A stretch of 64,000 nt of DNA, taken from positions 1 through 64,000 of the forward strand of contig NZ_JAUXUP010000047.1 in the NCBI RefSeq assembly GCF_030680935.1. Direction: 5' to 3'. The position numbers and the translations under genes were made by a program. The notes below the pieces were generated by a model, which was given only the letters and a program-made list of their open reading frames with translations, was not told the DNA's origin and did not search any database. Positions 49,030-57,385 of the stretch are shown one piece after another; within the stretch, counting starts at the first letter, position 1, and every line of letters starts with the position of its first letter. The stretch is from Polaromonas sp. (GTDB lineage Bacteria; Pseudomonadota; Gammaproteobacteria; Burkholderiales; Burkholderiaceae_C).

Positions 49030-49572
49030 TTACTTGATGCGTTTGAGCGAGGGGCGTTTGCCTTGCTGCGGTTTGGGTGGATCGGGCGGCTCCGGCTCTT
49101 CTTCACGGCCCGACCCGGTACTGTTGGATAGCACCAATTGTACGATCCTCGCGTCCTGCCCCGAGACCGCATCTGGCGGCGCTGGCGCGGCAGGTGCCAG
49201 TGCCAGCGTCGCGCCGGTCTCAAGCGGCGACTGCACGCCGGTTGAAGGCGACGTCGCCAGTGGAAACGCCATGCCCTGGCCGTTTTCGCGCGCATAAATG
49301 GCAATCACGCGGCCTATGGGCACCATGATCTCGCGTGCGCTTCCGGCAAAGCGGGCTTTGAACTCGATGAAATCGTTGCCAAGTTTGAGCGAACTGGTGG
49401 CATCAAAACTGATGTTCAGCACGATCTCGTTGTTCTTCACATATTCACGCGGAACCTGCACGGTCTCGTCTACCGCCACCGCCACATAAGGCGTCAAACC
49501 GTTGTCGGTGCACCAGTCATACAGCGCACGGATCAGGTAGGGGCGGGTCGACGTGGAATCGAGCGCGTTCAT
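49030..49572 (-). CDS. sspB: ClpXP protease specificity-enhancing factor SspB
   Basis: A 180-residue adaptor that delivers ssrA-tagged proteins to ClpXP. The N-terminal fold (STRPYLIRALYDWCTDNG, YVAVAVDETVQVPREYV) matches SspB. A long Ala/Pro/Gly linker (about 105-165) leads to a basic C-terminal RPSLKRIK, which corresponds to the ClpX-binding motif. I use the ATG ending at 49572 (MNALDSTS). It lies downstream of sspA, the usual sspA-sspB order, but here a 169-base gap with repeats separates them. Confidence 0.93.
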   Translation of the reverse strand: MNALDSTSTRPYLIRALYDWCTDNGLTPYVAVAVDETVQVPREYVKNNEIVLNISFDATSSLKLGNDFIEFKARFAGSAREIMVPIGRVIAIYARENGQGMAFPLATSPSTGVQSPLETGATLALAPAAPAPPDAVSGQDARIVQLVLSNSTGSGREEEPEPPDPPKPQQGKRPSLKRIK

Positions 49573-49647
49573 GAAATCAGCCAATGGAAACCCACACCAT
49601 TGTGTGCGCGCGCTCTTCACCAGCCGGGGCCGCGGAACCGGCTTCGG

Positions 49648-49669
49648 CCTGTCCTGAGCCTGTCGAAGG
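49648..49669 (+). repeat. Common GC-rich intergenic repeat (third type)
   Basis: CCTGTCCTGAGCC followed by TGTCGAAGG. From memory this palindrome-related motif (reverse: CTTCGACA-GGCTCAGGACAGG) is scattered through intergenic regions of many Comamonadaceae and other proteobacteria. Single copy here, just upstream of a second-family repeat. Confidence 0.55.
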
Positions 49670-49673
49670 GCCG

Positions 49674-49736
49674 GGCCGCAGGCGCAGCGCCCCCCCGGGG
49701 GGCAGCGAGCTACACGCAGTGAGCGAGCGTGGGGGC
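49674..49736 (+). repeat. GC-rich intergenic repeat, second family, copy 3
   Basis: GGCCGCAGGCGCAGCG, then C-run/G-run palindrome, GCGAGCTACAC, AGTGAGCGAGCG and TGGGGGC. It matches the reverse complement of 9443-9505 with few differences. It lies between sspB and sspA. Confidence 0.7.
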
Positions 49737-49741
49737 TCCAT

Positions 49742-50353
49742 TTACTTCCTCATGACCTTCTCGGAAGGGGTCAGCGCTTCGATGTAGGCCGGACGCGAAA
49801 AAATACGCTCAGCGTATTTAAGCAGTGGCGCCGCATTTTTCGACAGGTCAATGTCGTAGTAGTCCAGACGCCAGAGCAGTGGGGCAATCGCCACGTCCAG
49901 CATGGAGAAGTTGTCGCCCAGCATGAACTTGTTTTTCAGGAAAACCGGGGCAAGCTGGGTCAGGCGGTCACGGATGTGCGAACGGGCTTTTTCCAGCGCC
50001 TTGTCATTGCCCTTGGAAGCGCGCGCTTCGAGCGTGTTGACGTGAACAAACAGCTCTTTTTCGAAGTTGAGCAAAAACAGGCGTACGCGCGCGCGGTCCA
50101 CCGGGTCGCCGGGCATCAATTGCGGGTGCGGGAAGCGCTCGTCGATGTACTCATTGATGATGTTCGACTCATACAGAATCAAGTCACGCTCGACCAGAAT
50201 CGGCACCTGGCCGTAGGGGTTCATGACGTTGATGTCTTCGGGCTTGTTGTACAAGTCGACATCACGGATTTCGAAGTCCATGCCTTTTTCAAACAGCACA
50301 AAGCGGCAGCGGTGCGAGAACGGGCAGGTTGTGCCTGAATAAAGGACCATCAT
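49742..50353 (-). CDS. sspA: Stringent starvation protein A
   Basis: A 203-residue glutathione-S-transferase fold protein that binds RNA polymerase and modulates transcription under stress. MMVLYSGTTCPFSHRCRFVLFEKGM is the typical N-terminus, and YGQVPILVERDLILYES carries the conserved proline loop. SspA proteins lack glutathione transferase activity. An AGGAG site 8 bases upstream supports the first of two adjacent ATG codons (ending at 50353). It follows the petABC genes on the same strand, as in related betaproteobacteria. Confidence 0.94.
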   Translation of the reverse strand: MMVLYSGTTCPFSHRCRFVLFEKGMDFEIRDVDLYNKPEDINVMNPYGQVPILVERDLILYESNIINEYIDERFPHPQLMPGDPVDRARVRLFLLNFEKELFVHVNTLEARASKGNDKALEKARSHIRDRLTQLAPVFLKNKFMLGDNFSMLDVAIAPLLWRLDYYDIDLSKNAAPLLKYAERIFSRPAYIEALTPSEKVMRK

Positions 50354-50437
50354 GGTGAGAACTCCTAAATGCAAAGGAGTGGAAGCGTTGACGGCGTCCA
50401 CTCCAGAAGATGCCGGGAACGACGTCCCGGCGAAAAA

Positions 50438-51211
50438 TTACTTGACGTCTTTCCAGAAGGCAGCGTTCAGGCGCCAGGCAACAAACGTCAGGATCAGCAG
50501 GAACATCAACACCCACACGCCCACCCTGACCCGCGTGTTCTGTGCCGGTTCGGCCATCCATTGCATATACCCCACCAGATCGCCCATCGCCTGGTCGTAC
50601 TGCAAGGGTGTCATGGTGCCCGGGCTGATCTGCTTCCAGCTTTTGAAAACAGCCACTTTCTGGCCGTGTTCTTCGATGGTGTCATACACCGGCTCGCGCG
50701 CGCCCTGCAACTCCCAGAGGACGTGCGGCATGCCGACGTTGGGAAAGGCCAGGTTGTTCCAGCCGGTGGCCTTGGTTTCGTCGCGGTAATAGGTGCGCAG
50801 ATAGGTGTACAGGTAGTCGGCTCCGCTGCCCCCCGCCCCGGCGCGTGAACGGGCCATCAGTGTCAAATCGGGCGGGTTGCCGCCAAACCAGTCCTTGGCC
50901 TGCTTCGGATCTATGGCCGCCTTCATGGTTTCGCCCACCTTGTCGGTGGCAAACAGCAGGTTGTCCTTGATCTGCTGCTCGGTCAGGCCAATGTCTGTCA
51001 GGCGGTTGTAGCGCATGAAGGCTGCCGAATGGCAGTTCAGGCAGTAGTTCACGAACAGCTTGGCGCCGTTTTGCAGGGCGCCCAGGTCGTTGGTCTTGTT
51101 GGGCGCCTTGTCCCAGGCGATACCTTCGCTCGCAGCAAAAGCGCAGTTGCCCGCCAGAGCCAGCACAGCAACACAGCCCAAGGCCAGTTTTTTCAGTGTC
51201 TTCATCATCAT
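50438..51211 (-). CDS. petC: Cytochrome c1 of the bc1 complex
   Basis: A 257-residue heme protein of complex III. A signal peptide (hydrophobic residues about 7-27) is followed by the heme c site CLNCH at 57-61, and a C-terminal membrane anchor (WVLMFLLILTFVAW, about 230-248). The DLTLMARSRAG and PHVLWELQG segments are typical of betaproteobacterial cytochrome c1. I use the first of three adjacent ATG codons (ending at 51211), with GGAG 9 bases upstream. It follows petB closely. Confidence 0.94.
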   Translation of the reverse strand: MMMKTLKKLALGCVAVLALAGNCAFAASEGIAWDKAPNKTNDLGALQNGAKLFVNYCLNCHSAAFMRYNRLTDIGLTEQQIKDNLLFATDKVGETMKAAIDPKQAKDWFGGNPPDLTLMARSRAGAGGSGADYLYTYLRTYYRDETKATGWNNLAFPNVGMPHVLWELQGAREPVYDTIEEHGQKVAVFKSWKQISPGTMTPLQYDQAMGDLVGYMQWMAEPAQNTRVRVGVWVLMFLLILTFVAWRLNAAFWKDVK

Positions 51212-51227
51212 TTCAGGAATCTCCGGC

Positions 51228-52628
51228 TCAATGGGGATCAAAGGTGACGCGATCAGGGGGCGTCTTGAACGTCCCGAGACGGCTCCACCACGGCATCAGC
51301 AGGAAGAAGCCGAAATAAAACAGCGTACCGACTTGCGAGACACGCTCGTTGATCGCCGACGGTGGCTTGATGCCAAGATAACCAAGCACCACAAAATTGA
51401 CGACAAAAATGGCGTACAGGTATTTGTGCCAGTCAGGTCGGTAGCGGATGGACTTGACCTCGCTGTTGTCCAGCCAAGGCAGGAAAAACAGGATGATGAC
51501 CGCGCCACCCATGACCATCACACCCCAGAACTTGGCATCGATCATCAGCATGGCGGCAATCAGCACCACAGCAGCGCCGACAATGACAGCCTTGAAGATG
51601 CTGGCGATTTTTGCCTTGAGCACGCCCAGTACCGCGCCCAGCAGCACGCAGGCGATCAACGCATACATCATCTCGCTGGTGATGGCACGCAACATCGAGT
51701 AATACGGCGTGAAATACCAGACCGGAGCGATGTGCAGCGGGGTCTTGAGCGGGTCGGCTGGAATGAAGTTGTTGTACTCCAGGAAATAACCACCGGCTTC
51801 AGGCGCAAAGAAGATGATGGCCGAGAAAATCATCAGGAACACGCTGACTGCAAAAATGTCGTGCACCGTGTAATAGGGATGGAAGGGAATGCCGTCCAGA
51901 GGATGACCTGCAGCGTCTTTTTTGGCCTTGATCTCTACCCCATCCGGATTGTTGGAGCCCACTTCGTGCAGCGCAATCAGGTGCGCGACCACCAGGCCCA
52001 GCAGCACCAGCGGCACAGCAATCACGTGAAAGGCAAAAAAGCGGTTCAGTGTGGCGTCACCCACCACGTAGTCACCACGGATCAGCAGCGCCAGATCGGG
52101 GCCAATGAAGGGAATGGCAGCAAACAGGTTGACGATCACCTGGGCGCCCCAGTAGCTCATCTGACCCCAGGGCAACAGGTAGCCCATGAAGGCTTCGGCC
52201 ATCAGGGCCAGGAAAATCGCGCAACCAAAAATCCAGATCAGCTCGCGCGGCTTGCGGTAGCTGCCGTAGATCAGACCACGGAACATGTGCAGATAGACCA
52301 CCACAAAAAATGCCGAAGCGCCGGTCGAGTGCATATAGCGGATGAGCCAGCCCCAGGGCACGTCCCGCATGATGTATTCGACCGAGCCGAAGGCCAGCGC
52401 GGCATCGGGCTTGTAGTGCATGGTCAAAAAGATGCCAGTGACGATCTGGATGACCAGCACCAGCATTGCGAGCGAGCCAAACACATACCAGAAGTTGAAG
52501 TTTTTTGGTGCGTAGTACTCGGTCACATGCTCCTTCAGGAGCTTGCTCGCCGGAAAGCGGTTATCGACCCAGTTCATCAGCTTCGCTGCAGCTGGCGCGT
52601 CGGGGGAAAGTTCTTTGAATTCAGCCAT
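51228..52628 (-). CDS. petB: Cytochrome b of the bc1 complex
   Basis: A 466-residue integral membrane subunit that carries the two b hemes and both quinone sites. The heme ligands are in HSTGASAFFVVVYLHMFRG and the later FHVIAVPLVLLGLVVAHLIALH; the PEW-equivalent loop and several long hydrophobic segments are present. It is longer than mitochondrial cytochrome b, mainly at the C-terminus (extra helices at about 385-450). It lies between petA and petC, and its 3' end lies 17 bases from the petC start. Confidence 0.95.
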   Translation of the reverse strand: MAEFKELSPDAPAAAKLMNWVDNRFPASKLLKEHVTEYYAPKNFNFWYVFGSLAMLVLVIQIVTGIFLTMHYKPDAALAFGSVEYIMRDVPWGWLIRYMHSTGASAFFVVVYLHMFRGLIYGSYRKPRELIWIFGCAIFLALMAEAFMGYLLPWGQMSYWGAQVIVNLFAAIPFIGPDLALLIRGDYVVGDATLNRFFAFHVIAVPLVLLGLVVAHLIALHEVGSNNPDGVEIKAKKDAAGHPLDGIPFHPYYTVHDIFAVSVFLMIFSAIIFFAPEAGGYFLEYNNFIPADPLKTPLHIAPVWYFTPYYSMLRAITSEMMYALIACVLLGAVLGVLKAKIASIFKAVIVGAAVVLIAAMLMIDAKFWGVMVMGGAVIILFFLPWLDNSEVKSIRYRPDWHKYLYAIFVVNFVVLGYLGIKPPSAINERVSQVGTLFYFGFFLLMPWWSRLGTFKTPPDRVTFDPH

Positions 52629-52700
52629 AAAGGGTCCTAATTGCTAGTCGATGGGGGACCGTACGGGCAGCACAAGGCGCCGGCTGGGTCCAGCAAAGCT

Positions 52701-53324
52701 TCAGGCTTTTTTGTCCTCACCAATCAGCAGCTTGGCGTCTGACAGGTACATGTGGGGCGGCACTTCGAGGTTGTCCGGCGCCGGCTTGTTTTTGTACACA
52801 CGGCCGGCCATATCGAAGGTCGAGCCGTGGCAGGCGCACAGAAAACCGCCGGCCCATTCGTCCGGCAGCGAAGGTTGGGCACCCGTGGTGAATTTGTCGC
52901 TGGGCGAGCAACCAAGGTGCGTGCAGATGCCGACAGCTACAAAATATTCGGGCTTGATGGAGCGGTTTTCGTTGCGGGCGTACTCAGGTGTGAATTCATC
53001 GGGTTTGCGCTCGGACTTGGGGTCGGCAAGCAGCGGGGTCAGCTTGGACAGGCCGGACAGCTGCTCCGGCGTGCGCCTGACAATCCAGACTGGTTTGCCG
53101 CGCCACTCCACCGTGAGCTTTTCGCCCGGTTTCATGGTCGAAATATCCACCTCTACCGAAGCGCCGGCGGCCTTGGCGCGCTCGGAGGGCTGAAAAGTGC
53201 TGACAAACGGCACCGCCGCAGCGGCCACACCGGCACCGCCGATCACGCCGGTGGTCACGATCCAGTTTCTTTTGTCTTTGTCAATCGGAGCGCCGGGTGG
53301 CACGTTGATACTTGCTTGCGTCAT
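52701..53324 (-). CDS. petA: Rieske iron-sulfur subunit of the bc1 complex
   Basis: A 207-residue Rieske protein. The 2Fe-2S ligands are Cys134 and His136 in CTHLGC, and Cys163 and His166 in CACHG; Cys139 and Cys165 would form the disulfide. A membrane anchor lies at about 21-45. The leader has Lys18-Arg19 (DKDKRNW) where most Rieske proteins have the twin-arginine pair, although export by Tat is still expected. It is first of petA-petB-petC and is divergent from mscL. Confidence 0.95.
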   Translation of the reverse strand: MTQASINVPPGAPIDKDKRNWIVTTGVIGGAGVAAAAVPFVSTFQPSERAKAAGASVEVDISTMKPGEKLTVEWRGKPVWIVRRTPEQLSGLSKLTPLLADPKSERKPDEFTPEYARNENRSIKPEYFVAVGICTHLGCSPSDKFTTGAQPSLPDEWAGGFLCACHGSTFDMAGRVYKNKPAPDNLEVPPHMYLSDAKLLIGEDKKA

Positions 53325-53526
53325 GGATGTCCTACAAGAACAGGGCTTGAAAAACTTGAAAAGGGCTTATTGGGGTCAACCCGGGATTGTAACGGAGCGC
53401 GCATGGCATTTTCAAGCTGCCCCGTCCATTCCGACCCGGCGGCTGCGGCATGGGCGGGCAAAAAGCGCGGCTCTCAAGCACGGCACAATAACTGATATTT
53501 CACCGCCGCACTACAAGGAGCACACC

Positions 53527-53958
53527 ATGGGCATGATGCAGGAATTCAGGGAATTTGCTGTCAAGGGCAACGTCGTGGATCTGGCCGTGGGCGTGATCAT
53601 TGGCGCCGCCTTTGGCAAGATTGTCGATGCGGCTGTCAGTGACCTGATCATGCCGGTGGTCGGCCTGGTCTTCGGCAAGCTTGACTTTTCCAGCTTGTAC
53701 ATACTGCTGGGCTCGGTGCCTCCTGGTACGGACATGTCGCTGGACGCGCTGCGAAAAGCCGGTGTGCCTGTGTTTGCTTATGGCCACTTCCTCACTGTGT
53801 CGCTCAATTTTTTCATTCTGGCGTTCATCATCTTCATGATGGTCAAGCAGATCAACCGGCTCAAGCGCCAGCAGCCCGAACCGGCGCCGGTTGCGGTGGT
53901 CACACCCGAAGACGTGGTGCTGCTGCGTGAAATTCGTGACAGCCTGAAAGCCCGGTAA
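53527..53958 (+). CDS. mscL: Large-conductance mechanosensitive channel MscL
   Basis: A 143-residue channel that opens under strong membrane tension to release solutes. [36 protein letters not shown] is the standard start and first membrane helix (quoted in parts as family pattern), and the second helix lies near 78-100. The ATG at 53527 has AAGGAG 6 bases upstream. It converges on pdxA with a 21-base gap that opens into repeat I. Confidence 0.96.
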   Translation: MGMMQEFREFAVKGNVVDLAVGVIIGAAFGKIVDAAVSDLIMPVVGLVFGKLDFSSLYILLGSVPPGTDMSLDALRKAGVPVFAYGHFLTVSLNFFILAFIIFMMVKQINRLKRQQPEPAPVAVVTPEDVVLLREIRDSLKAR

Positions 53959-53970
53959 AACTGGCGCAAG

Positions 53971-54027
53971 GCTATCGAATTAATAGCTTTCTGCGCCTGT
54001 CCCGATTAGGCCGAGGCCCTGTTTGGC
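53971..54027 (+). repeat. Dispersed palindromic repeat, copy I, encoding the pdxA C-terminus
   Basis: GCTAT-N7-ATAGC, then TTTCTGCGCC, TTAGGCC and GAGGCC with TGTTTGG. The minus-strand stop codon and last 16 residues of PdxA fall inside it. It lies between the convergent mscL and pdxA genes. Confidence 0.8.
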
Positions 54028-55068
54028 TTTAAACCGGGACGCGACCAGCTGGCGCGCCATGCGAATCGCGGCGATCAGGCTGGCTGCGTCGGCCCGGCCC
54101 GTACCGGCAATGTCAAACGCGGTGCCGTGGTCCGGGCTGGTGCGCACCATCGGCAAGCCCAGCGTCACGTTGACGCCCTGCTCGACCCCGAGGTATTTGA
54201 CCGGAATCAAACCCTGGTCGTGGTACATCGCCACCACCACATCAAACTCACCGGGCTGGCCCGCCTTGGCACGGGCCCGCATGAACACAGTGTCGGGCGC
54301 GAAGGGGCCACTCACGTCCATGCCTTCCTGGCGCGCCTGGGCGATGGCCGGGGCAATCACATCCTGCTCTTCGCGGCCAAACAGCCCGCCTTCACCGGCA
54401 TGCGGATTAAGCCCGGCCACCGCAATACGGGGCGGGCCGCCCGAGGCGCTGCGCACCGACTGGTGTGTGATCCGCAAGGTCTGCAGCACGCGCTCCAAAG
54501 TGACTGCTTCGATGGCGTCACGCAGCGACAAATGAATACTCACCAGCACGGTCTTGAGTTCATCGTTGGCCAGCATCATGCGCACGGGTAGCGCCGAAAG
54601 CGCTTTGCCCACAAACGCTGCGGCCTGGGCCTGCAACAGTTCGGTGTGGCCGGGGTAAAACGACCACGCCCCGCCAGCAGCGGCCAGCGCCTCTTTGTGG
54701 ATGGGCGCTGTGACCAAGGCGGCCACTTCACCGCGCAGCGCAGCCTGCGCCGCCCAGACAATACACTCGGCCGCCGCCCTGCCAGCCAAAGCACTGATTT
54801 GTCCATACGGGACAAGCGCCGGCAGCTCACATTTTTGAAGCACAGGAAGGCAGTGCGGCGGCACCGACTGCCAGTCGGCGACCGCATCCAGCACGGCCAC
54901 CGGGCCGGCGCCAACCAGCGCGGCTGCCCGGCGCAGGCTGGCCACATCGCCAACCACCACGCAGCCCATCAGGTCGGCGGGGCAATCGCGAAAGGCTTTG
55001 GCAATGGTTTCCGGGCCTATGCCTGCCGGATCGCCCATGGTGATGACCAGCGGCAGGGCTACAGCCAC
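53980..55068 (-). CDS. pdxA: 4-Hydroxythreonine-4-phosphate dehydrogenase
   Basis: An oxidoreductase of vitamin B6 synthesis. GDPAGIGPETIAKAF is the characteristic N-terminal motif, and MYHDQGLIPVKYLGVEQGVNVTLG and VRTSPDHGTAFDIAG hold metal-binding histidines and aspartates. I choose the GTG ending at 55068 (362 residues), since known PdxA proteins start about 8-10 residues before the GDPAG motif; an ATG ending at 55119 would give a 379-residue form. The C-terminal 16 residues are encoded by repeat I. No ksgA or surA neighbour is present, unlike in E. coli. Confidence 0.93.
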   Translation of the reverse strand: MAVALPLVITMGDPAGIGPETIAKAFRDCPADLMGCVVVGDVASLRRAAALVGAGPVAVLDAVADWQSVPPHCLPVLQKCELPALVPYGQISALAGRAAAECIVWAAQAALRGEVAALVTAPIHKEALAAAGGAWSFYPGHTELLQAQAAAFVGKALSALPVRMMLANDELKTVLVSIHLSLRDAIEAVTLERVLQTLRITHQSVRSASGGPPRIAVAGLNPHAGEGGLFGREEQDVIAPAIAQARQEGMDVSGPFAPDTVFMRARAKAGQPGEFDVVVAMYHDQGLIPVKYLGVEQGVNVTLGLPMVRTSPDHGTAFDIAGTGRADAASLIAAIRMARQLVASRFKAKQGLGLIGTGAESY

Positions 55069-55294
55069 GGAGAACCCCGGAGGTTGATCAGAGGGTTTCT
55101 CATGCCTTCCACATGCCATGGGAACAGCCCATAATGATTTGCAGGGCGCGGGCGCGCCCAAATGCCCAGCATCCAGTAGCTACGAACACGGATGGGCGGC
55201 AAAGCCACCGAACAGGGAGAAGCGAAGAAATGCATTCTGTCGGTATTCTCGCGCAAACCCTTGCCTTTGCGTCTGCGAACGGGTGGCCCTCTCC

Positions 55295-56587
55295 ATGAAC
55301 GCCGCAGAGACCATGGTCTGGAGCGCAGCTTCCGGCTCCATTGGCCTGGTGGTCTTGCTGGGCGCTGCTGACGCGCTCTACAGCCGCAGCAAGGCCAGCG
55401 TGCAAAGCCTGATTTACCTCAGTACCTGCTGGCTTTTTTTCACCCTGTTCAGTGGACTGCCGGCCAGCCTGGCCAGCGCCACCGGACAGTCCTGGCTGCA
55501 CACCGCCCAGGTGCTGGTAGGGCCGCTGTGTGGAAGCCTGGGCACCTACGGCGCCGGCCACTGGCTCGCAGCCGCCAAACGTGACCGGTTGACCGATGTC
55601 AGCTTTCGCAGCATCAGCGCGGTTTGCCTGGCGGGCGGGCCACTGTGTCTGCTGCTGCCGTCGGGCTTGCAGCTTCCCGCCTCGGGCGCGCTGACCGTGC
55701 TGAGCCTGTCGGTAGCGCTGTGGGCAGCGGTACGCGCCACACAGCAGGGTGACCGCCTGGCCTGGGGGCTGGCCGCCGGCTGCATGCTGGCGCTACCACT
55801 GCAACTCGGTCTTTACTGGCTGACCTTGCAACCTGGCCAGCAATCGATCTTGCTACAGGCTGGAGTGGCCTTGCTGGGCTTGCTCAGCGTCTCGGTCATC
55901 GGCGTGACCCTGTGGCTGCGCAACCACCAGGATCTGCAAATCCGCCACGCCGGACAATCGCGGCGTGACCCCACCACACAGCTCTACAGCAGCGTGGTGA
56001 TGGTGCAAAAAATCATAAGGGCGCAGCGCCGTCTGGCGCGAACCCGGCGCGACGGCGCGCTGATGGCGGTGCTGGTGTTTGAACCCGAGCGTCTGCTGGC
56101 TCAGGTTGGCCAGCACGGCCTGAACGAAATTTACGCCCAGCTGGCCAGGCGCATGCAGCGCCACACGGGTGTCGTTAACCCGGCCGGCAGATATTACGAC
56201 CGCTGCTTTGTGGTGCTGATTGAAAGCCTGCACTCGCCGGGCTGGATTCGCACGCTGGGCTTGCGCGTCGCGTCCAGCCTGCGCAGGCCGATGGAAGTCG
56301 CCTCTATCGGTGGTGAGCGCATCAAGCTCAACGTGGACATCGGCGTCGGCATGGTGCACCTGACCGGCGCAGGCAAAGACGTGGCGCAAGCGCTGCATGA
56401 CGCCGAAACCATGGCCAGCGCAGCGCGCGGCATGCGCTCACGCGCCGCCTTGCTGGACGAACTCAGTGGCCAACCTGTGCCCGTGGAAAACGCCGAGCTC
56501 GGCACCAGCTGGCACGCATTGCGCGCGTCGCGGCCTCATCATGTGCGCGCGCCGCACCATTTGCGGCACCGCAAATCTGCCGCCTGA
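55295..56587 (+). CDS. Membrane protein with a degenerate GGDEF domain
   Basis: A 430-residue protein with about six or seven N-terminal membrane helices (residues 10-210), followed by a GGDEF-like domain (about 225-400). The domain start RRDPTTQLYSSVVM corresponds to the DxLTGL-like motif, and MAVLVFEPERLLAQVGQHG follows, but the active-site GGDEF is replaced by AGRYYDRCF near residue 305. It therefore probably has no diguanylate cyclase activity and may act as a sensor or scaffold. The gene is divergent from pdxA and is 33 bases upstream of the convergent Nif3-like gene. The start is the ATG at 55295 (MNAAETMVW). Confidence 0.75.
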   Translation: MNAAETMVWSAASGSIGLVVLLGAADALYSRSKASVQSLIYLSTCWLFFTLFSGLPASLASATGQSWLHTAQVLVGPLCGSLGTYGAGHWLAAAKRDRLTDVSFRSISAVCLAGGPLCLLLPSGLQLPASGALTVLSLSVALWAAVRATQQGDRLAWGLAAGCMLALPLQLGLYWLTLQPGQQSILLQAGVALLGLLSVSVIGVTLWLRNHQDLQIRHAGQSRRDPTTQLYSSVVMVQKIIRAQRRLARTRRDGALMAVLVFEPERLLAQVGQHGLNEIYAQLARRMQRHTGVVNPAGRYYDRCFVVLIESLHSPGWIRTLGLRVASSLRRPMEVASIGGERIKLNVDIGVGMVHLTGAGKDVAQALHDAETMASAARGMRSRAALLDELSGQPVPVENAELGTSWHALRASRPHHVRAPHHLRHRKSAA

Positions 56588-56620
56588 GCCCCCGCCAGGC
56601 GCGTGGCGCTGCACCGGATG

Positions 56621-57385
56621 TCAGGCCGGGTTATCGATATCAATGAAGCTATGGGTGATACCGAACTGGGCCGCCACATGCCCGGCCACCGCGGGCGCGC
56701 CATAACGCTCGGAGGCATGGTGGCCGCAGGCGATAAACGCCACCCCCATTTCGCGCGCATGGTGCGCCTGAGGCTCGGAGATCTCGCCGGTGATGAAAGC
56801 GTCTGCGCCGGCTGCAATCGCATCTTCAAAATAGCCTTGCGCGCCACCCGTGCACCACGCTATGTTTTTAATAGCTGATTGCGCAGGTCCGACAAGGGCT
56901 ACAGGCCGATTCAATACATGCTTGACATGCTCGGCGAGCTTTTCGGCGCTGTCAAAGCCCGCAGACGCGCCGCTGCGCATCCCCAGAAATCCCAGGTTGT
57001 TGTCACCGAAATAACGCTCCGCCTTCAGGCCGAGTTGCAGGCCCAGTTGGGCGTTGTTGCCCAGTTCTGGATGCGCATCCAGCGGCAGATGGTAGGCGTA
57101 GAGGTTGATGTCGTTGGCCAGCAGCAGCGCCAGGCGCTGCTTCATCCAGCCGGTCACCCGTCCATCCTGGCCGCGCCAGAACAGGCCGTGGTGCACAAAA
57201 ATAGCATCCGCCTGCGCTGCCACCGCCGCCTCGATCAAGGCCAGGCTGGCGGTCACGCCCGAGATGATTTTGCGGATTTCAGGCTTGCCTTCCACCTGCA
57301 GGCCGTTCGGGCCGTAGTCCTTGAAGCGTTCGGGTTGCAGCAGGCTGTCAAAGGCGTCCAGCAACTCCGCACGTTTCACCCTCAC
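56621..57385 (-). CDS. Nif3-like dinuclear metal centre protein, part repeat-encoded
   Basis: A 254-residue YbgI/Nif3 family protein, a hexameric ring with a two-metal site and uncertain function (GTP cyclohydrolase type II relation in some members). Conserved parts are [17 protein letters not shown] near residue 67, [13 protein letters not shown] near 105, [15 protein letters not shown] near 177, and HASERYGA near 228, all metal-related. Residues 158-176 are encoded by repeat J. Its GTG start overlaps the cysK stop by four bases (GTGA), so it is translationally coupled to cysK. Confidence 0.88.
   Translation of the reverse strand: MRVKRAELLDAFDSLLQPERFKDYGPNGLQVEGKPEIRKIISGVTASLALIEAAVAAQADAIFVHHGLFWRGQDGRVTGWMKQRLALLLANDINLYAYHLPLDAHPELGNNAQLGLQLGLKAERYFGDNNLGFLGMRSGASAGFDSAEKLAEHVKHVLNRPVALVGPAQSAIKNIAWCTGGAQGYFEDAIAAGADAFITGEISEPQAHHAREMGVAFIACGHHASERYGAPAVAGHVAAQFGITHSFIDIDNPA
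56859..56914 (+). repeat. Dispersed palindromic repeat, copy J, inside the Nif3-like gene
   Basis: GCTAT-N7-ATAGC, TGATTGCGC, then AAGGGCTACAGGCCGATTC, one of the best matches to the consensus. It is read on the minus strand as residues 158-176 of the Nif3-like protein, in the same frame as copy E. Confidence 0.85.
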
